46,983 nt of DNA from Deltaproteobacteria bacterium (GTDB taxonomy: Bacteria > Myxococcota > B64-G9), in the NCBI GenBank assembly GCA_016935365.1, contig JAFGRB010000070.1:1-46983 (forward strand), read 5' to 3'. How positions within the stretch are numbered: the first letter of the stretch is position 1; every line of letters starts with the position of its first letter. This document shows positions 38,186 to 46,975 of this stretch, in pieces. The notes under the pieces were generated by a model. That model searched no databases and had not been told where the DNA came from. It saw nothing but the letters and a program-made list of their open reading frames with translations. The position numbers and the translations under genes are program-made.

Positions 38186-39202
38186 TCATTCCGGGCCGTC
38201 GAGCGGGCGACCTCCGCGGCCCAGGAGGAAGTCGGGGTAGCGGCACAGGTGCTGGATCGAGCGTCCGCGGAAGTGGATTCGCTCGGCGTGTCGATCCGGA
38301 TGAGCCGGATCCAGGCGGATCCCCCAGATCGGCGTCAGCCCGTGGGGCAGGAGGCTGTAGCGCAGATCCCCGATGACGCCGCTCTGCTGGACAGCCAGGT
38401 AACCGTCGGCGAAGCGGTCGAAGCGCACGAGATCCCGCGCTGCGGTCGAGCCGGCGGGCAGGCCCGAGAGGCGCGGATCGATCCGGGGGGCCGAGCCGCC
38501 CTCATAGACCCGGATGGAGCCGATCAGCGGCACATAGAACGCGTCGGCGTACAAGTCCTCTCCGCTCACGTAGACCGAGCGCCAGGCGAGAAGCTGGAGC
38601 GGGGTGGGCATGGCGCGGCCGCGCTCCACGGCGTGGCCGCGCTGGGCGGCGAGGCGCTGCTGGGCCTCGCAGGCCCGGTGGTGCTGCAGTGCGCCGAGGC
38701 CGCAGTAGAGCGCGAAGGCGAGCAGGGCGATCGCGGCCGGAAGGCGCGGCACCCGGCTGCTTCTCGAGAGCAGCAGGCCGGCCAGCAGCGGGCCGGTGAC
38801 GAAGAGATCCACGATCGGAAGCCAGTCCCAGGCGAGGCGGAGATCAGAAAATGGCCACAGCCACAGAGTCCCATAGGAGGTCATCACATCCAGCAGGCCG
38901 TGGGTGAAGTAAGCGACGACACCGGCGAGCAGCGCCAGACGAAGCGGGGCCCGGCGCCGCAGGATGAGCCAGCCGAGCAGGCCCACGAGCAGTCCACCCG
39001 CGGGCGCGAAGGCGAGAGAGTGGGTGAAGTGGCGGTGCATCTCCAGGCCGAGGAGCGGATCGCTGCTGGAGCGGAACAGAATGTCCACATCGGCCGCCGA
39101 TCCGGCCAGCCCCCCGATCAGCCCGGCGCGCCAGCCCAGCCGATCTCCCAGCAAGGCCTGAGAGGCGGCGGCGCCCAGCAATCCCTGCGTGACCGGATCC
39201 AC
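38186..39202 (-). CDS. DUF457/YdjM-like membrane-bound putative metal hydrolase
   Basis: The 338-residue protein begins MDPVTQGLLGAAASQALLG and has HRHFTHSL, FTHGLLDVMTSYG and several membrane segments, matching the LexA-binding inner-membrane hydrolase family (DUF457/YdjM-like). The paired DVD and HFTHS residues are the expected metal ligands. The C-terminal third (about 200-338) is soluble and less typical. The start is GTG 39202. It lies 28 nt after the unknown 258-residue protein gene and in the same run as the giant protein, so they may be co-expressed. The physiological substrate of the family is not settled. Confidence 0.85.
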   Translation of the reverse strand: MDPVTQGLLGAAASQALLGDRLGWRAGLIGGLAGSAADVDILFRSSSDPLLGLEMHRHFTHSLAFAPAGGLLVGLLGWLILRRRAPLRLALLAGVVAYFTHGLLDVMTSYGTLWLWPFSDLRLAWDWLPIVDLFVTGPLLAGLLLSRSSRVPRLPAAIALLAFALYCGLGALQHHRACEAQQRLAAQRGHAVERGRAMPTPLQLLAWRSVYVSGEDLYADAFYVPLIGSIRVYEGGSAPRIDPRLSGLPAGSTAARDLVRFDRFADGYLAVQQSGVIGDLRYSLLPHGLTPIWGIRLDPAHPDRHAERIHFRGRSIQHLCRYPDFLLGRGGRPLDGPE

Positions 39203-39230
39203 GAAGTGCTCCTCCGGATCGCTGCGGCGC

Positions 39231-40007
39231 TCAGAGCGCTCCCCTTGTGTGGGCCGCGACCAGAAAATGGACGGCCAGATCGGTGTCCGAGATGTTGGAT
39301 GAGGAGCTCTCGCGGCGGCCGAGGACGGCGCCTGGGCTGCCGATGCGCTTGGCGGACAGCAGGCGCTCGTCGAAAAGAGCGCTTCCGGCTCGCAGACGCA
39401 GCTCCGCCACCAGGGCGGTGAAGTTCTCCGTCTTCGTCATTCCCGCTCGCTCTCCGAGCCCAGCGTAGCGCAGTCGATGCTCGCGCAGCACGACTGTCTG
39501 TGCAAAGTCGGAAGGCACGACGTAGACCGCCTGCTCGCGCTCCTCCGTGCTGTCGGTCAGGAGTCTGCGCTGCTTGCGAATGCGCACCACGCTCTTGCGC
39601 TGCTTGATCGTCTTGCTGGACTCCTGCTCGGTGCTGAGCGTGGCCTTGACCAGAGCGAGGATCTCGGTCCAGTCCAGGCTGCGCTCTCGCTCGCCGTCCC
39701 TGGCGATCAAGGACTCGGATCCGAGCTCGAAGTCCCGGGCGTGCAGCAGGGCGGAAGAGCCCACCAGCTCGTCTGCGCCCAGCGCCAGCCCCTTGCATCC
39801 GTGGGCATCCAGGAGATCGAGCACCTGGCGGCAGCGCTCCTCGTCCAGTCGGATGTGCAGCACGACGGGTACGGGTCCAGCCAGCTTCAGCCTCAGGTCG
39901 TATGCCGAGAGACCCAGCACCGGCGCCAGGGCCTGCAAGCAGGACGATTCCGGCCCCGAGCCCGCCCAGCGGGTTACGGCCACGACGAAGAGGAGCGAGC
40001 TGTCCAT
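39231..40007 (-). CDS. Conserved protein of unknown function, partner of the giant protein
   Basis: The 258-residue protein has no signal or membrane segment. The N-terminal 95 residues alternate helices and strands (LQALAPVLGLSAYDLRLKL, VPVVLHIRLDEERCRQVLD, HGCKGLALGADELV), like a small alpha/beta domain. The second half has a basic patch (TIKQRKSVVRIRKQRRLL) and LREHRLRYAGLG. I do not recognise a family. Its ATG lies 9 nt after the giant gene's stop region, with the ribosome site overlapping that stop, so the two are probably translationally coupled. A functional link with the giant is therefore inferred. Confidence 0.7.
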   Translation of the reverse strand: MDSSLLFVVAVTRWAGSGPESSCLQALAPVLGLSAYDLRLKLAGPVPVVLHIRLDEERCRQVLDLLDAHGCKGLALGADELVGSSALLHARDFELGSESLIARDGERERSLDWTEILALVKATLSTEQESSKTIKQRKSVVRIRKQRRLLTDSTEEREQAVYVVPSDFAQTVVLREHRLRYAGLGERAGMTKTENFTALVAELRLRAGSALFDERLLSAKRIGSPGAVLGRRESSSSNISDTDLAVHFLVAAHTRGAL

Positions 40008-40016
40008 CGCTTGACC

Positions 40017-43000
40017 TCAGCGGGTCGGCGGCTCGGCCTCGAGGATGACCGCCCCGTGCTCCTCGTGGAGCACGAGCAAGGCGAAGCGCTCGGTCCGATC
40101 CAGCTCATCGGTCGACAGCGAGCTGTAGTCGAAGCGTCCCCGCAAGTCCGTATATCCGTCCTTGTAGAAGCGCACGCTTCCGCCCTGCATGCGGGCGTAC
40201 GTCTTGACATAGGTCCGCACCAGCGGACGGCCGTCGGCCCTGCGACCCACACGCAGCATGCCGTAGGGCTCGCTGACCTGCACATCCAGCTCGTGCGCAT
40301 AGCAGGCCCGGGCCTTGCGCACGCCGCCCGCCTCGATCTCCACCATCAGGTTGGAGCGTCGGTAGGCTTCGGGAAGCTCGAAGCGGAACTCGGTCTGCCC
40401 CTCGGGCAGGGCGATCTCCTCGCTGCGGTTGGGCCGGATGAACGCGAACTGGCCCGACTGCTGCTGGACGAATGGCTGGCGGGAGAAGAGCAGCTCGATG
40501 TCCATCTCGAAGTAGCTCACCCGGCAAGCGCGCAGATTGCGGTAATGAAGGCTGACCTCGCGCCCCTCGACGTCGAAGTCGAAGCTCGGCTCGAGATCGG
40601 CCAGCGCGGCCTGGCGCTGGTCGCGATCGTCCTTGTCCACGGCGCGGGCGGTGCCGCCTTCTGCCTCGTCGATCTGGGCCAGCACGTTCTGGAAGCGTAT
40701 CCGCCAGCGCGGCACGGGGTGATCGCGGTGCTTCTCGGCGAGGGATCGGACCCGGCCCGGCTCGTCGCCGTAGAAGGCCAGGTAGCACTCGAAGTACGCG
40801 TGCTGCAGGTGGGTGGAGATCTTCCGGGGATCGACCCGGCCGAAGGCCTTCTGCGCGTCTCCGACCCGCTCCTGGAGCAGCAGGTAGCAGCAGGCTGCCA
40901 GCCAGTCCTCGTCGTCCGGCTCTGGCTTCTGGCACAGCAGATCGATGAAGCGCCGGTACTGCTCGGCGAAGCGGTCGTTGAGGATCTTGAACTCGCTGCC
41001 CAGCCGGTGAGCCCGGGCGTTGACCAGCGGCGCGTACTCGAGGTGCTCGTAGACGTCTCGCTCGGTCGCATCCACGGTCATGAGCGGACTTTCCAGGTAC
41101 AGGCCGCAGCGATCCAGGAATCCGCTCTGGTGCTTGAGGTACTCCTGCATGTGGGCCTGGTCGTTGTGGAAGATGGAATAGGACCACAGGGTGTCGGAGT
41201 AGACGTGGCGCCGGGTCAGCAGTCCGAGCACCTTGGAGTAGAAGCCGCGGTCGCGCATGCGCCAGGCGATCGGATCGAGATCGAGCCGCTCGATGTTGTG
41301 CGCCTCGAGGTGGCGCAGGATGGCCTCGCTGCCGCCGTGCTGTGAGAGCCAGGGCCAGGAGCTCTCGTCGATCCGGCTCGGACTGCGCACGACCTTGAGC
41401 TGTCTGGGCTCGGCGGCCTTGACCAGCTGTTCGTTGTGCGCCAGGTGCGCGGGGAAGTGATCGAAATGGCCATCGGTCGGAAAGTAGAAGCAGTACTCCG
41501 TCAGGTGCGTGCCGTAGGGCTCGATCTGAACCGCAGCGCCCCGGGTGACGAACCCGGTCGCGACCGGGATGGAGCCCTGCGGGATCTGGAGCAGCAGGTC
41601 CACTTTCTGCCGTGACGAGCTGGGGTTGGTCAGCACGACCTGGCAGACATAGACCGTCTGCACCAGGATCTCGTCGCCGATGTACTTGTCTCGCTGCTCG
41701 CCGTCTTCCCATACAGTGCGATCGTCCGCCCGGAAGTAGTTCTGGCTGACCAGGATCGGCATGCGCTCGGCAGCCGGCTGGACCGAAGCGATCTGGGAGT
41801 AGAAGACCAGCGCCGGGCTGCCGGCGCGAAGCGTCATCCGCGAGCCCGCGTAGTGGATCTCGTGCTCGCTGGCCGCGAACGGCACGTCGAGCACGGCCAG
41901 GGCCAGCATCATCTCGGTGAAGCTCCGGGTCGCGCGGAGCAGGTGGGCGGACAGGAACGGCCTGCTGCCATCGTGCCGGGCGAAGTCCCGCCAGAACGCA
42001 TTGATCGTCACGAGCTCGGGGCCCTGCTGCTCGAGCGTCAGGTGGTGGTAGTGGTTCTCGGCCCACTCCTGGGTCTTGTCCAGCTTGCGATACAGCGGCT
42101 TGAAGTCCGCCCTGGCCAGGAGGTCCGCGCCGTCCTCCATGTCCATGTCCATGTCCATGAGCGCCTCGCACTCGGCGCACTTGTCCTCTTCGAACGACTC
42201 GCTGATCGTCATGGCGGCGGCGGTGATCTTCCCGGCCTCGGAGCGCATCGCGGACCGCGCCGGCTTGCGGGCCTTCTTGCCCGCGCGCTTTCTTTCCGTC
42301 GCCTTCTGCTTGGCGAGCCCGAAGCCGAGCCCGTCCTGGGTCTCCAGGGCGCTGCCCTCCAAAGCGGTGTGAAAGAGCCGCTCGTCTCCTTCCGGGTCCG
42401 GCGGCTGGAGCTCGAGCAGGTCGCCCGCGTGCCGCTCGGTCGGGCCCTTCTCGGGTGCCAGGCGCTCGGCCAGCAGGATTCGCTCGACCATGTTGAGCCG
42501 GCCGTAGGCCCAGGGTCTGAGGTAGGCCTGGAGGTCCTGTCCGAGCAGGTAGCGATCCATGAAGGTCTTGCGCTTCTTGTTCTGGAGATAGGGCTCGACC
42601 GTGCCGGAGAAGAAGTCCGGATCCTTGCGCGACAGGAAGAAGCTCAGCTCGTGGCAGGCATGCTCGCTGTAGAGCTTGGACCTCTCCTCGTCCGAGAGCC
42701 GATCCCAGCGGGTGACGAACTGGAAGGTCGGAAGCTTGGCGTCGTTCGAGACGGTCTGGAACAGCCGCATGATGCGCGCCAGGTCGTCGAGGATTTCCAC
42801 CTTCGAGGTCGTGATGTCCTCGATGACCAGGCTGTCGCCGGCAGCCAGCCCGGCGACCTGCTTCTTCTCGATGAAGTGCTCGTCCGGGGGCAACCCGTCG
42901 ACGAGCCTCAGATCGCGCATGGCGAGCGTGGGCTCCCGCAGGCTCAGACAGCGCATCACGGCTGCAGGGCCGTCGATGGCGAGCACCCGTACCTGGCTGC

Positions 43001-46000
43001 AGGCGGACAGATCGGCCAGGGGAATGTGCACCCAACCCCCGTCGTCGGGCTGCAGGTTCGCGGCGAGGAAGGCGGCCCCGGGAAGGAAATCGAGCCTGGC
43101 AAAGGCCCGATTGCCCGCGGAGCCGCCCGAAGGCGGCGAGGGAGCCTGCGCGCAGGGCTCGTCCGCGGCCTGGCCCAGGGACCTGTAGGCATCACCGCCG
43201 GCGATGTCGTCGAGACCGGTGCTCGTCTGGCGGACGGCCCAGGGGTTGAGCAGCAAGCCGGGGCGCTCGAGCAGGTTGCCGGGATGCTTGTCGGCGTACT
43301 TGCGATCCAGGATGTAGCGGTACTCGTCTCCAATGTCTCGTCCGGACAGGTAGTGCGTTTCCAGCACGGAGTGCCTCTTGTCGCGGGCTGCGGGAAACGG
43401 CAGCCCCCCGAGGCTGCCCAGCGCGTCGAAGGCTGGCGCAAAGCGGCTGCCCAGGACGTGGACCCGGGTCCTCTCCGTCGAACCGGCGATCCGGATCGCG
43501 ATGCGCGCGCCCTCGACCCGGAGCTCGGTTACCTGTAGCGGCGGATGGCGGTCGATCTCGATCGCCCGGGTCGAGCCGATCAGCCAGCCGGCGCGCTCCT
43601 GGCCCTCGATCACGCGGACCTCGATGTGCCGGTCCTGCTCCTTGAGCACGAGCTCGTAGTCGCCCGCTTCGAGCCCCTGCAGCTCCAGGTACCCATCCCG
43701 CAGGTGCAAGCGGTCGTAGCGATCGGACTGGTAGGACCCGTGCCGGCGCTCGAGCAGGGCGAAGCGCTCGCGACCGAGCGCGCCGTCATAGGCTGCCACG
43801 GCCAGGCGCAAGCTCTGCCCGGCTGTCCCGCTGAGCACCGCGGGCGTGTTGCACCCGTCTTCTGCCAGCGCCCAGGTCTCGCTGCAGGCCGCTCCTTCGG
43901 CGTCCATGCAGTACAGGCCTTCGAGCGCGCCCAGCTCGACCTGCCCATTCTCGTCGGTCTGGAGCACCACGCGCTCGACATGCTGGAAGTCCCGGTGGTG
44001 GAAGCTGCAGGTGACGGGCATCCTGGGTCTCGGCTCGCCGTTCTTGCCGAGCAGGGACAGCACATGGCCAAAGTCCGTGCGGGCGAGGTGGAGCGCTGCG
44101 ATCCGGTCGGTCTGGTCGATGCCGTTCAGCTCGTGGCTGCATCCGTCGGACAGATCGACATCTTCGGCTCGCGACACGCAGCGCACCTTCACCTGGAGCT
44201 GGAAGTCGATCCGGGCGAGGTTTTCGGGGACCCGGAAGCCGTGGATCGTCTCGCGGTCCTCCGAGAGCTCCAGATCGGCGATCTCGGAGCTGGAGCTCGT
44301 GCCCTGGTGGTCTGTGGACTGGATCCGCAGCCGCACCTCCGAGCAGAGCTTGAGGCTGACCGGGATCCCGTTGAGGCGCAGGCCCGGCCTGAGAAGCACC
44401 TGGGCCTGGTTGCCCGCCAGCAGGCTCTCCCGGTCGACGTGGATGCCCGCGTGCAGGCTGTAGTGCTCGGCCTGGTGGAGGAAGCGGATGACGCGGCTCA
44501 GCTCGCCGTGGCATAGCAAGGCGGTCCGGCTGCGGGGCTCGGTGGAGAAGGGCAGGCGGATGCGACCCTTGTCGGCGCGGATCTCGTGCCCATCCAGCCA
44601 CATGCTCGCGTCTTCGAGGGCCTGTCCGTCGCTGTCCAGCACGGTAAAGACGTGACCCGCGGCGCCCAGGCGTTCCGTATGGCGCAAGGCGCCCTTGCGG
44701 ATCAGCGCCCGGCTGGACTTTCCGTTTCCGATGAGCTCGGCGACGAAGACCCCCGCTCGGCCGGCGAGCTCGGGGAGGTCGATCTCGCGGCGCACGCGCA
44801 GGGTGGCGGGCTGCTCGTATCGCTCGACGCTCTCCCAGGTGGCCTTCAGGCCATCGAGATCCACCCCGCTGTCCACCTCCTTGCCGTGGGCGAGGAAGTA
44901 GTTGAGGCTGTTCATCTCGAAGACCTTGATCACCAGGTTCTCGACGTTCTTCACGTCCACCGCCAGACGCACCGGGTCGGCGGGTGAGAAGACGACGGGG
45001 TTGGTGGGAGCGAAGTCGAGATCGACCCTGTCGGCGAGCGCCTGGAAGGCGGCCGGATCGTCGAGCATCGCATACCAGGCCTTCAGATCGCCCGCCCCGG
45101 CGAGTATCTTGGTCTCGGCGAAGACCCTCCGCAGCCAGCCCTCCTGGATCCAGCGCTCGAACGGGGCCGGGCTGGCGGCTTCCCGCAGGAAGTGCGCCAG
45201 GTACTCGCGGACCAGGGGCTCGTCGTCGCGGACCGGCTCGAGCCCGATCTGGGGCGAGAAGTCTGCATCCAGCCTGGCGCGGTGGCGGCTCTCGTGCTCC
45301 CGCAGGAAGCGGGGCTCGACATAGCCAGCGTGCCGCGGAAGCTGGAGGTAGATCTCGAAGCGCTTGCGGTCGTAGACGCCGCGGCTGCGGTCGTGGGCCA
45401 GGCGATGATAGAGCACGCAGGCCTTCAGCGAGTTGAAGGCCGGGGACAGCTTCTCGGAAAACGCCCAGAGCCGCTCCAGGAAGGACTCCCGTTCCTGCGC
45501 GTCGTGGGCGAGATCCACGTCGGGCCCGGGCCGCAGCTTGAGCAGGCGGCAGCGCACCCATGCCTCGTTGTCGGACAGGTCCGGTTTGCGGCGGACGAGC
45601 TCGTCGAGCTGGGCCTCCGTGAGCAGTGCGTGGATGGCCAGGGAGCCGAAGCCGCCCGAGTGGCGATGGGCCAGATCGGCCGCGATCCGGTCGACGAGCC
45701 GGGGATGATCCGGATGCATGAGCCGCTGGAGCAGGAGCCTGCGGCGATCGGCATCCAGGGCGTCGGAGTCGAGCAAGCGCTCCAGCCCGCGATCGGAGAA
45801 GTCGGACAGATCGGAGTGCAGCTCGAGCGCGTGGCGCTCGAAGGTCTCCCTGGAGACGAACGCCGGATCGAGCCGGCTGCTCAGACCGGCGGACTCTCTC
45901 TCGGCGTCCTGCTGATGATCGAAGTGCAGCCCGAGCTCGTAGCGGATGGACTCGCAGCAGCGCTCCGGATCGTCCGCATATCGGAGCAGGGTCTGGCGGC

Positions 46001-46187
46001 GCCGGACCAGCTCGTGCCGGGCCGTGCTGCCGAAGCTGTCGAGCCAGGAGCCGAGCAGCGCATCCACCCGCTCCAGATCGCCCTCGTGCTGGCACTGCAG
46101 GCAGTTGTAGTAGTAGTAGTCCTCGGTTCCGGGGACGAGGCGCTCCAGGCTCTTGCGGCGGTCCGAAGCCAGCGCGAACTCTTCCAT
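40017..46187 (-). CDS. Giant 2056-residue protein with macroglobulin-like beta regions
   Basis: One uninterrupted frame encodes 2056 residues starting MEEFALASDRRKSLERL, without signal peptide or membrane segments. Residues 1-390 are mostly helical, with an early CLQCQHEG motif. From about 392 there are beta regions like macroglobulin modules (DPVRLAVDVKNVENLVIKVF, VFTVLDSDGQALEDASMWLD, LLAGNQAQVLLRPGLRLNGI). Residues about 1115-1240 form a distinct helical unit (YSEHACHELSFFLSRKDPDF). Then come a Lys/Arg-rich stretch (about 1289-1316), an MDMDMDM run near 1345, and a beta-rich C-terminal third. No GCGEQ-type thioester is present. It is probably cytoplasmic; function unknown. Start: GGAGG 6 nt before ATG 46187. 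Confidence 0.88.
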   Translation of the reverse strand: MEEFALASDRRKSLERLVPGTEDYYYYNCLQCQHEGDLERVDALLGSWLDSFGSTARHELVRRRQTLLRYADDPERCCESIRYELGLHFDHQQDAERESAGLSSRLDPAFVSRETFERHALELHSDLSDFSDRGLERLLDSDALDADRRRLLLQRLMHPDHPRLVDRIAADLAHRHSGGFGSLAIHALLTEAQLDELVRRKPDLSDNEAWVRCRLLKLRPGPDVDLAHDAQERESFLERLWAFSEKLSPAFNSLKACVLYHRLAHDRSRGVYDRKRFEIYLQLPRHAGYVEPRFLREHESRHRARLDADFSPQIGLEPVRDDEPLVREYLAHFLREAASPAPFERWIQEGWLRRVFAETKILAGAGDLKAWYAMLDDPAAFQALADRVDLDFAPTNPVVFSPADPVRLAVDVKNVENLVIKVFEMNSLNYFLAHGKEVDSGVDLDGLKATWESVERYEQPATLRVRREIDLPELAGRAGVFVAELIGNGKSSRALIRKGALRHTERLGAAGHVFTVLDSDGQALEDASMWLDGHEIRADKGRIRLPFSTEPRSRTALLCHGELSRVIRFLHQAEHYSLHAGIHVDRESLLAGNQAQVLLRPGLRLNGIPVSLKLCSEVRLRIQSTDHQGTSSSSEIADLELSEDRETIHGFRVPENLARIDFQLQVKVRCVSRAEDVDLSDGCSHELNGIDQTDRIAALHLARTDFGHVLSLLGKNGEPRPRMPVTCSFHHRDFQHVERVVLQTDENGQVELGALEGLYCMDAEGAACSETWALAEDGCNTPAVLSGTAGQSLRLAVAAYDGALGRERFALLERRHGSYQSDRYDRLHLRDGYLELQGLEAGDYELVLKEQDRHIEVRVIEGQERAGWLIGSTRAIEIDRHPPLQVTELRVEGARIAIRIAGSTERTRVHVLGSRFAPAFDALGSLGGLPFPAARDKRHSVLETHYLSGRDIGDEYRYILDRKYADKHPGNLLERPGLLLNPWAVRQTSTGLDDIAGGDAYRSLGQAADEPCAQAPSPPSGGSAGNRAFARLDFLPGAAFLAANLQPDDGGWVHIPLADLSACSQVRVLAIDGPAAVMRCLSLREPTLAMRDLRLVDGLPPDEHFIEKKQVAGLAAGDSLVIEDITTSKVEILDDLARIMRLFQTVSNDAKLPTFQFVTRWDRLSDEERSKLYSEHACHELSFFLSRKDPDFFSGTVEPYLQNKKRKTFMDRYLLGQDLQAYLRPWAYGRLNMVERILLAERLAPEKGPTERHAGDLLELQPPDPEGDERLFHTALEGSALETQDGLGFGLAKQKATERKRAGKKARKPARSAMRSEAGKITAAAMTISESFEEDKCAECEALMDMDMDMEDGADLLARADFKPLYRKLDKTQEWAENHYHHLTLEQQGPELVTINAFWRDFARHDGSRPFLSAHLLRATRSFTEMMLALAVLDVPFAASEHEIHYAGSRMTLRAGSPALVFYSQIASVQPAAERMPILVSQNYFRADDRTVWEDGEQRDKYIGDEILVQTVYVCQVVLTNPSSSRQKVDLLLQIPQGSIPVATGFVTRGAAVQIEPYGTHLTEYCFYFPTDGHFDHFPAHLAHNEQLVKAAEPRQLKVVRSPSRIDESSWPWLSQHGGSEAILRHLEAHNIERLDLDPIAWRMRDRGFYSKVLGLLTRRHVYSDTLWSYSIFHNDQAHMQEYLKHQSGFLDRCGLYLESPLMTVDATERDVYEHLEYAPLVNARAHRLGSEFKILNDRFAEQYRRFIDLLCQKPEPDDEDWLAACCYLLLQERVGDAQKAFGRVDPRKISTHLQHAYFECYLAFYGDEPGRVRSLAEKHRDHPVPRWRIRFQNVLAQIDEAEGGTARAVDKDDRDQRQAALADLEPSFDFDVEGREVSLHYRNLRACRVSYFEMDIELLFSRQPFVQQQSGQFAFIRPNRSEEIALPEGQTEFRFELPEAYRRSNLMVEIEAGGVRKARACYAHELDVQVSEPYGMLRVGRRADGRPLVRTYVKTYARMQGGSVRFYKDGYTDLRGRFDYSSLSTDELDRTERFALLVLHEEHGAVILEAEPPTR

Positions 46188-46260
46188 GACCTGCCTCCAC
46201 TGTGGAGATGATTACAGGCAGGCTATCCGAGGCCGGAGGGCGAGCGCAAGGGAGACGGGA

Positions 46261-46818
46261 TCAGGCGCCAGCATCCATGTAGCGATCTGCGCTCAGCACC
46301 TGGAGCAGCGGGTGCAGCGGGCCCTTGCGGTACAGGTCCAGGGTCGCCCGGTGCTGCTCGGGCTTGAACGAGGCCGTGCAGTCCTCGATCATCGTCGCCC
46401 GGAAGTCGTTCGCCACCGCGTCCAGGGCGGTGCTCAGCACGCAGATCTGGGTGGCGATGCCACAGACGGCCACCTCGGAGACGCCCCAGGAGCGCAGGCT
46501 CTGGTCCAGGTCGGTCTTGTAGAAGGCGCTGAAGCGTCGCTTGGGAAGCACCGCGTCCCCTGGCTTCCGATCGAGCAGCCGGCTCGGCTCGCTCTCCGGC
46601 GTGCCGCGAAGCGAGTGGGGCTTCATCCGGCCCGTGAAGATGAAGTCGCCCGGAAGGAAGCTGTCGCAGGCGAAGACGACCGGATGGCCCTGCTCGCGCG
46701 CCCAGGCGCACAGGGCGTTGATGCCCGGTACGATGGCCCGCGCGCAGGGCGTGATCGGGTACTCGTTTTGGTCCAGGGTATCGGCCAACATGTCCACCAC
46801 GATGACGGCTGTCCGCAT
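46261..46818 (-). CDS. Isochorismatase-family cysteine hydrolase
   Basis: The 185-residue protein has the family triad: D9 in MRTAVIVVDML, K93 in LPKRRFSAFY and C126 in GIATQICVLSTALDA. Members include nicotinamidases, isochorismatases and N-carbamoylsarcosine-type amidases. The pattern with VFACDSFLPGDFIF and TALDAVANDFRATMIEDC is nearest to nicotinamidase-like forms, but the substrate is unsure. ATG 46818 follows GGAGGTG. It is the first gene of the minus-strand group; the giant gene starts 73 nt after its stop. A perfect 17-bp inverted repeat lies just upstream and may control it. Confidence 0.88.
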   Translation of the reverse strand: MRTAVIVVDMLADTLDQNEYPITPCARAIVPGINALCAWAREQGHPVVFACDSFLPGDFIFTGRMKPHSLRGTPESEPSRLLDRKPGDAVLPKRRFSAFYKTDLDQSLRSWGVSEVAVCGIATQICVLSTALDAVANDFRATMIEDCTASFKPEQHRATLDLYRKGPLHPLLQVLSADRYMDAGA

Positions 46819-46841
46819 GCGACACCTCCGGTCCAGAATCT

Positions 46842-46878
46842 AGACCCAAAACAAGTGCGCTGCACTTGTTTTGGGTCT
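46842..46878. promoter_or_regulatory. Perfect 17-bp inverted repeat upstream of the isochorismatase-like gene
   Basis: AGACCCAAAACAAGTGC (46842-46858) is followed by a 3-nt loop and its exact reverse complement (46862-46878). It ends 24 nt before the ATG at 46818 on the minus strand. There is no T tract after it on either strand, so it is not a textbook terminator. An operator, a 5' leader hairpin, or a terminator for a gene entering from the right are all possible. Confidence 0.6.
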
Positions 46879-46890
46879 TAGTCACTCTCA

Positions 46891-46975
46891 GGGGGTTTTC
46901 GCAAAGCCCCCTCGCTGCTGGAATACGATTCCAGCAGCTTCACCCCAAAACGACCGCCCTTCGGGCGGCTAGCCC
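46891..46975. repeat. Two-hairpin structured element (right end of window)
   Basis: GGGGG (46891-46895) pairs with CCCCC (46907-46911), with TTT/AAA inside. GCTGCTGGAAT (46914-46924) pairs perfectly with its complement (46928-46938). A TTCACCCC box (46939-46946) and a third stem CCGCCC/GGGCGG (46954-46959 with 46963-46968) follow, ending in GGCTAGCCCTG. The order and conserved boxes match 18-110, while the stems are different in sequence but still paired. The element may continue beyond the window. Confidence 0.55.

Noticed and set aside
42137-42159. Hexamer CCATGT repeated in the giant gene
   Set aside because: It encodes the MDMDMDM run in frame and is too short to be called a separate element; it is noted in the gene entry.
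40105-43035. Second long minus-strand frame inside the giant gene
   Set aside because: It overlaps the giant gene out of frame and gives an Arg/Pro/Gly/Ala-rich product typical of a +1 shadow. The giant frame has balanced composition and secondary-structure-like patterns.
40017-46187. True alpha-2-macroglobulin protease inhibitor
   Set aside because: There is no signal peptide, lipobox, GCGEQ thioester or recognisable bait region; only the beta-module resemblance remains, so the gene is described as macroglobulin-like at most.
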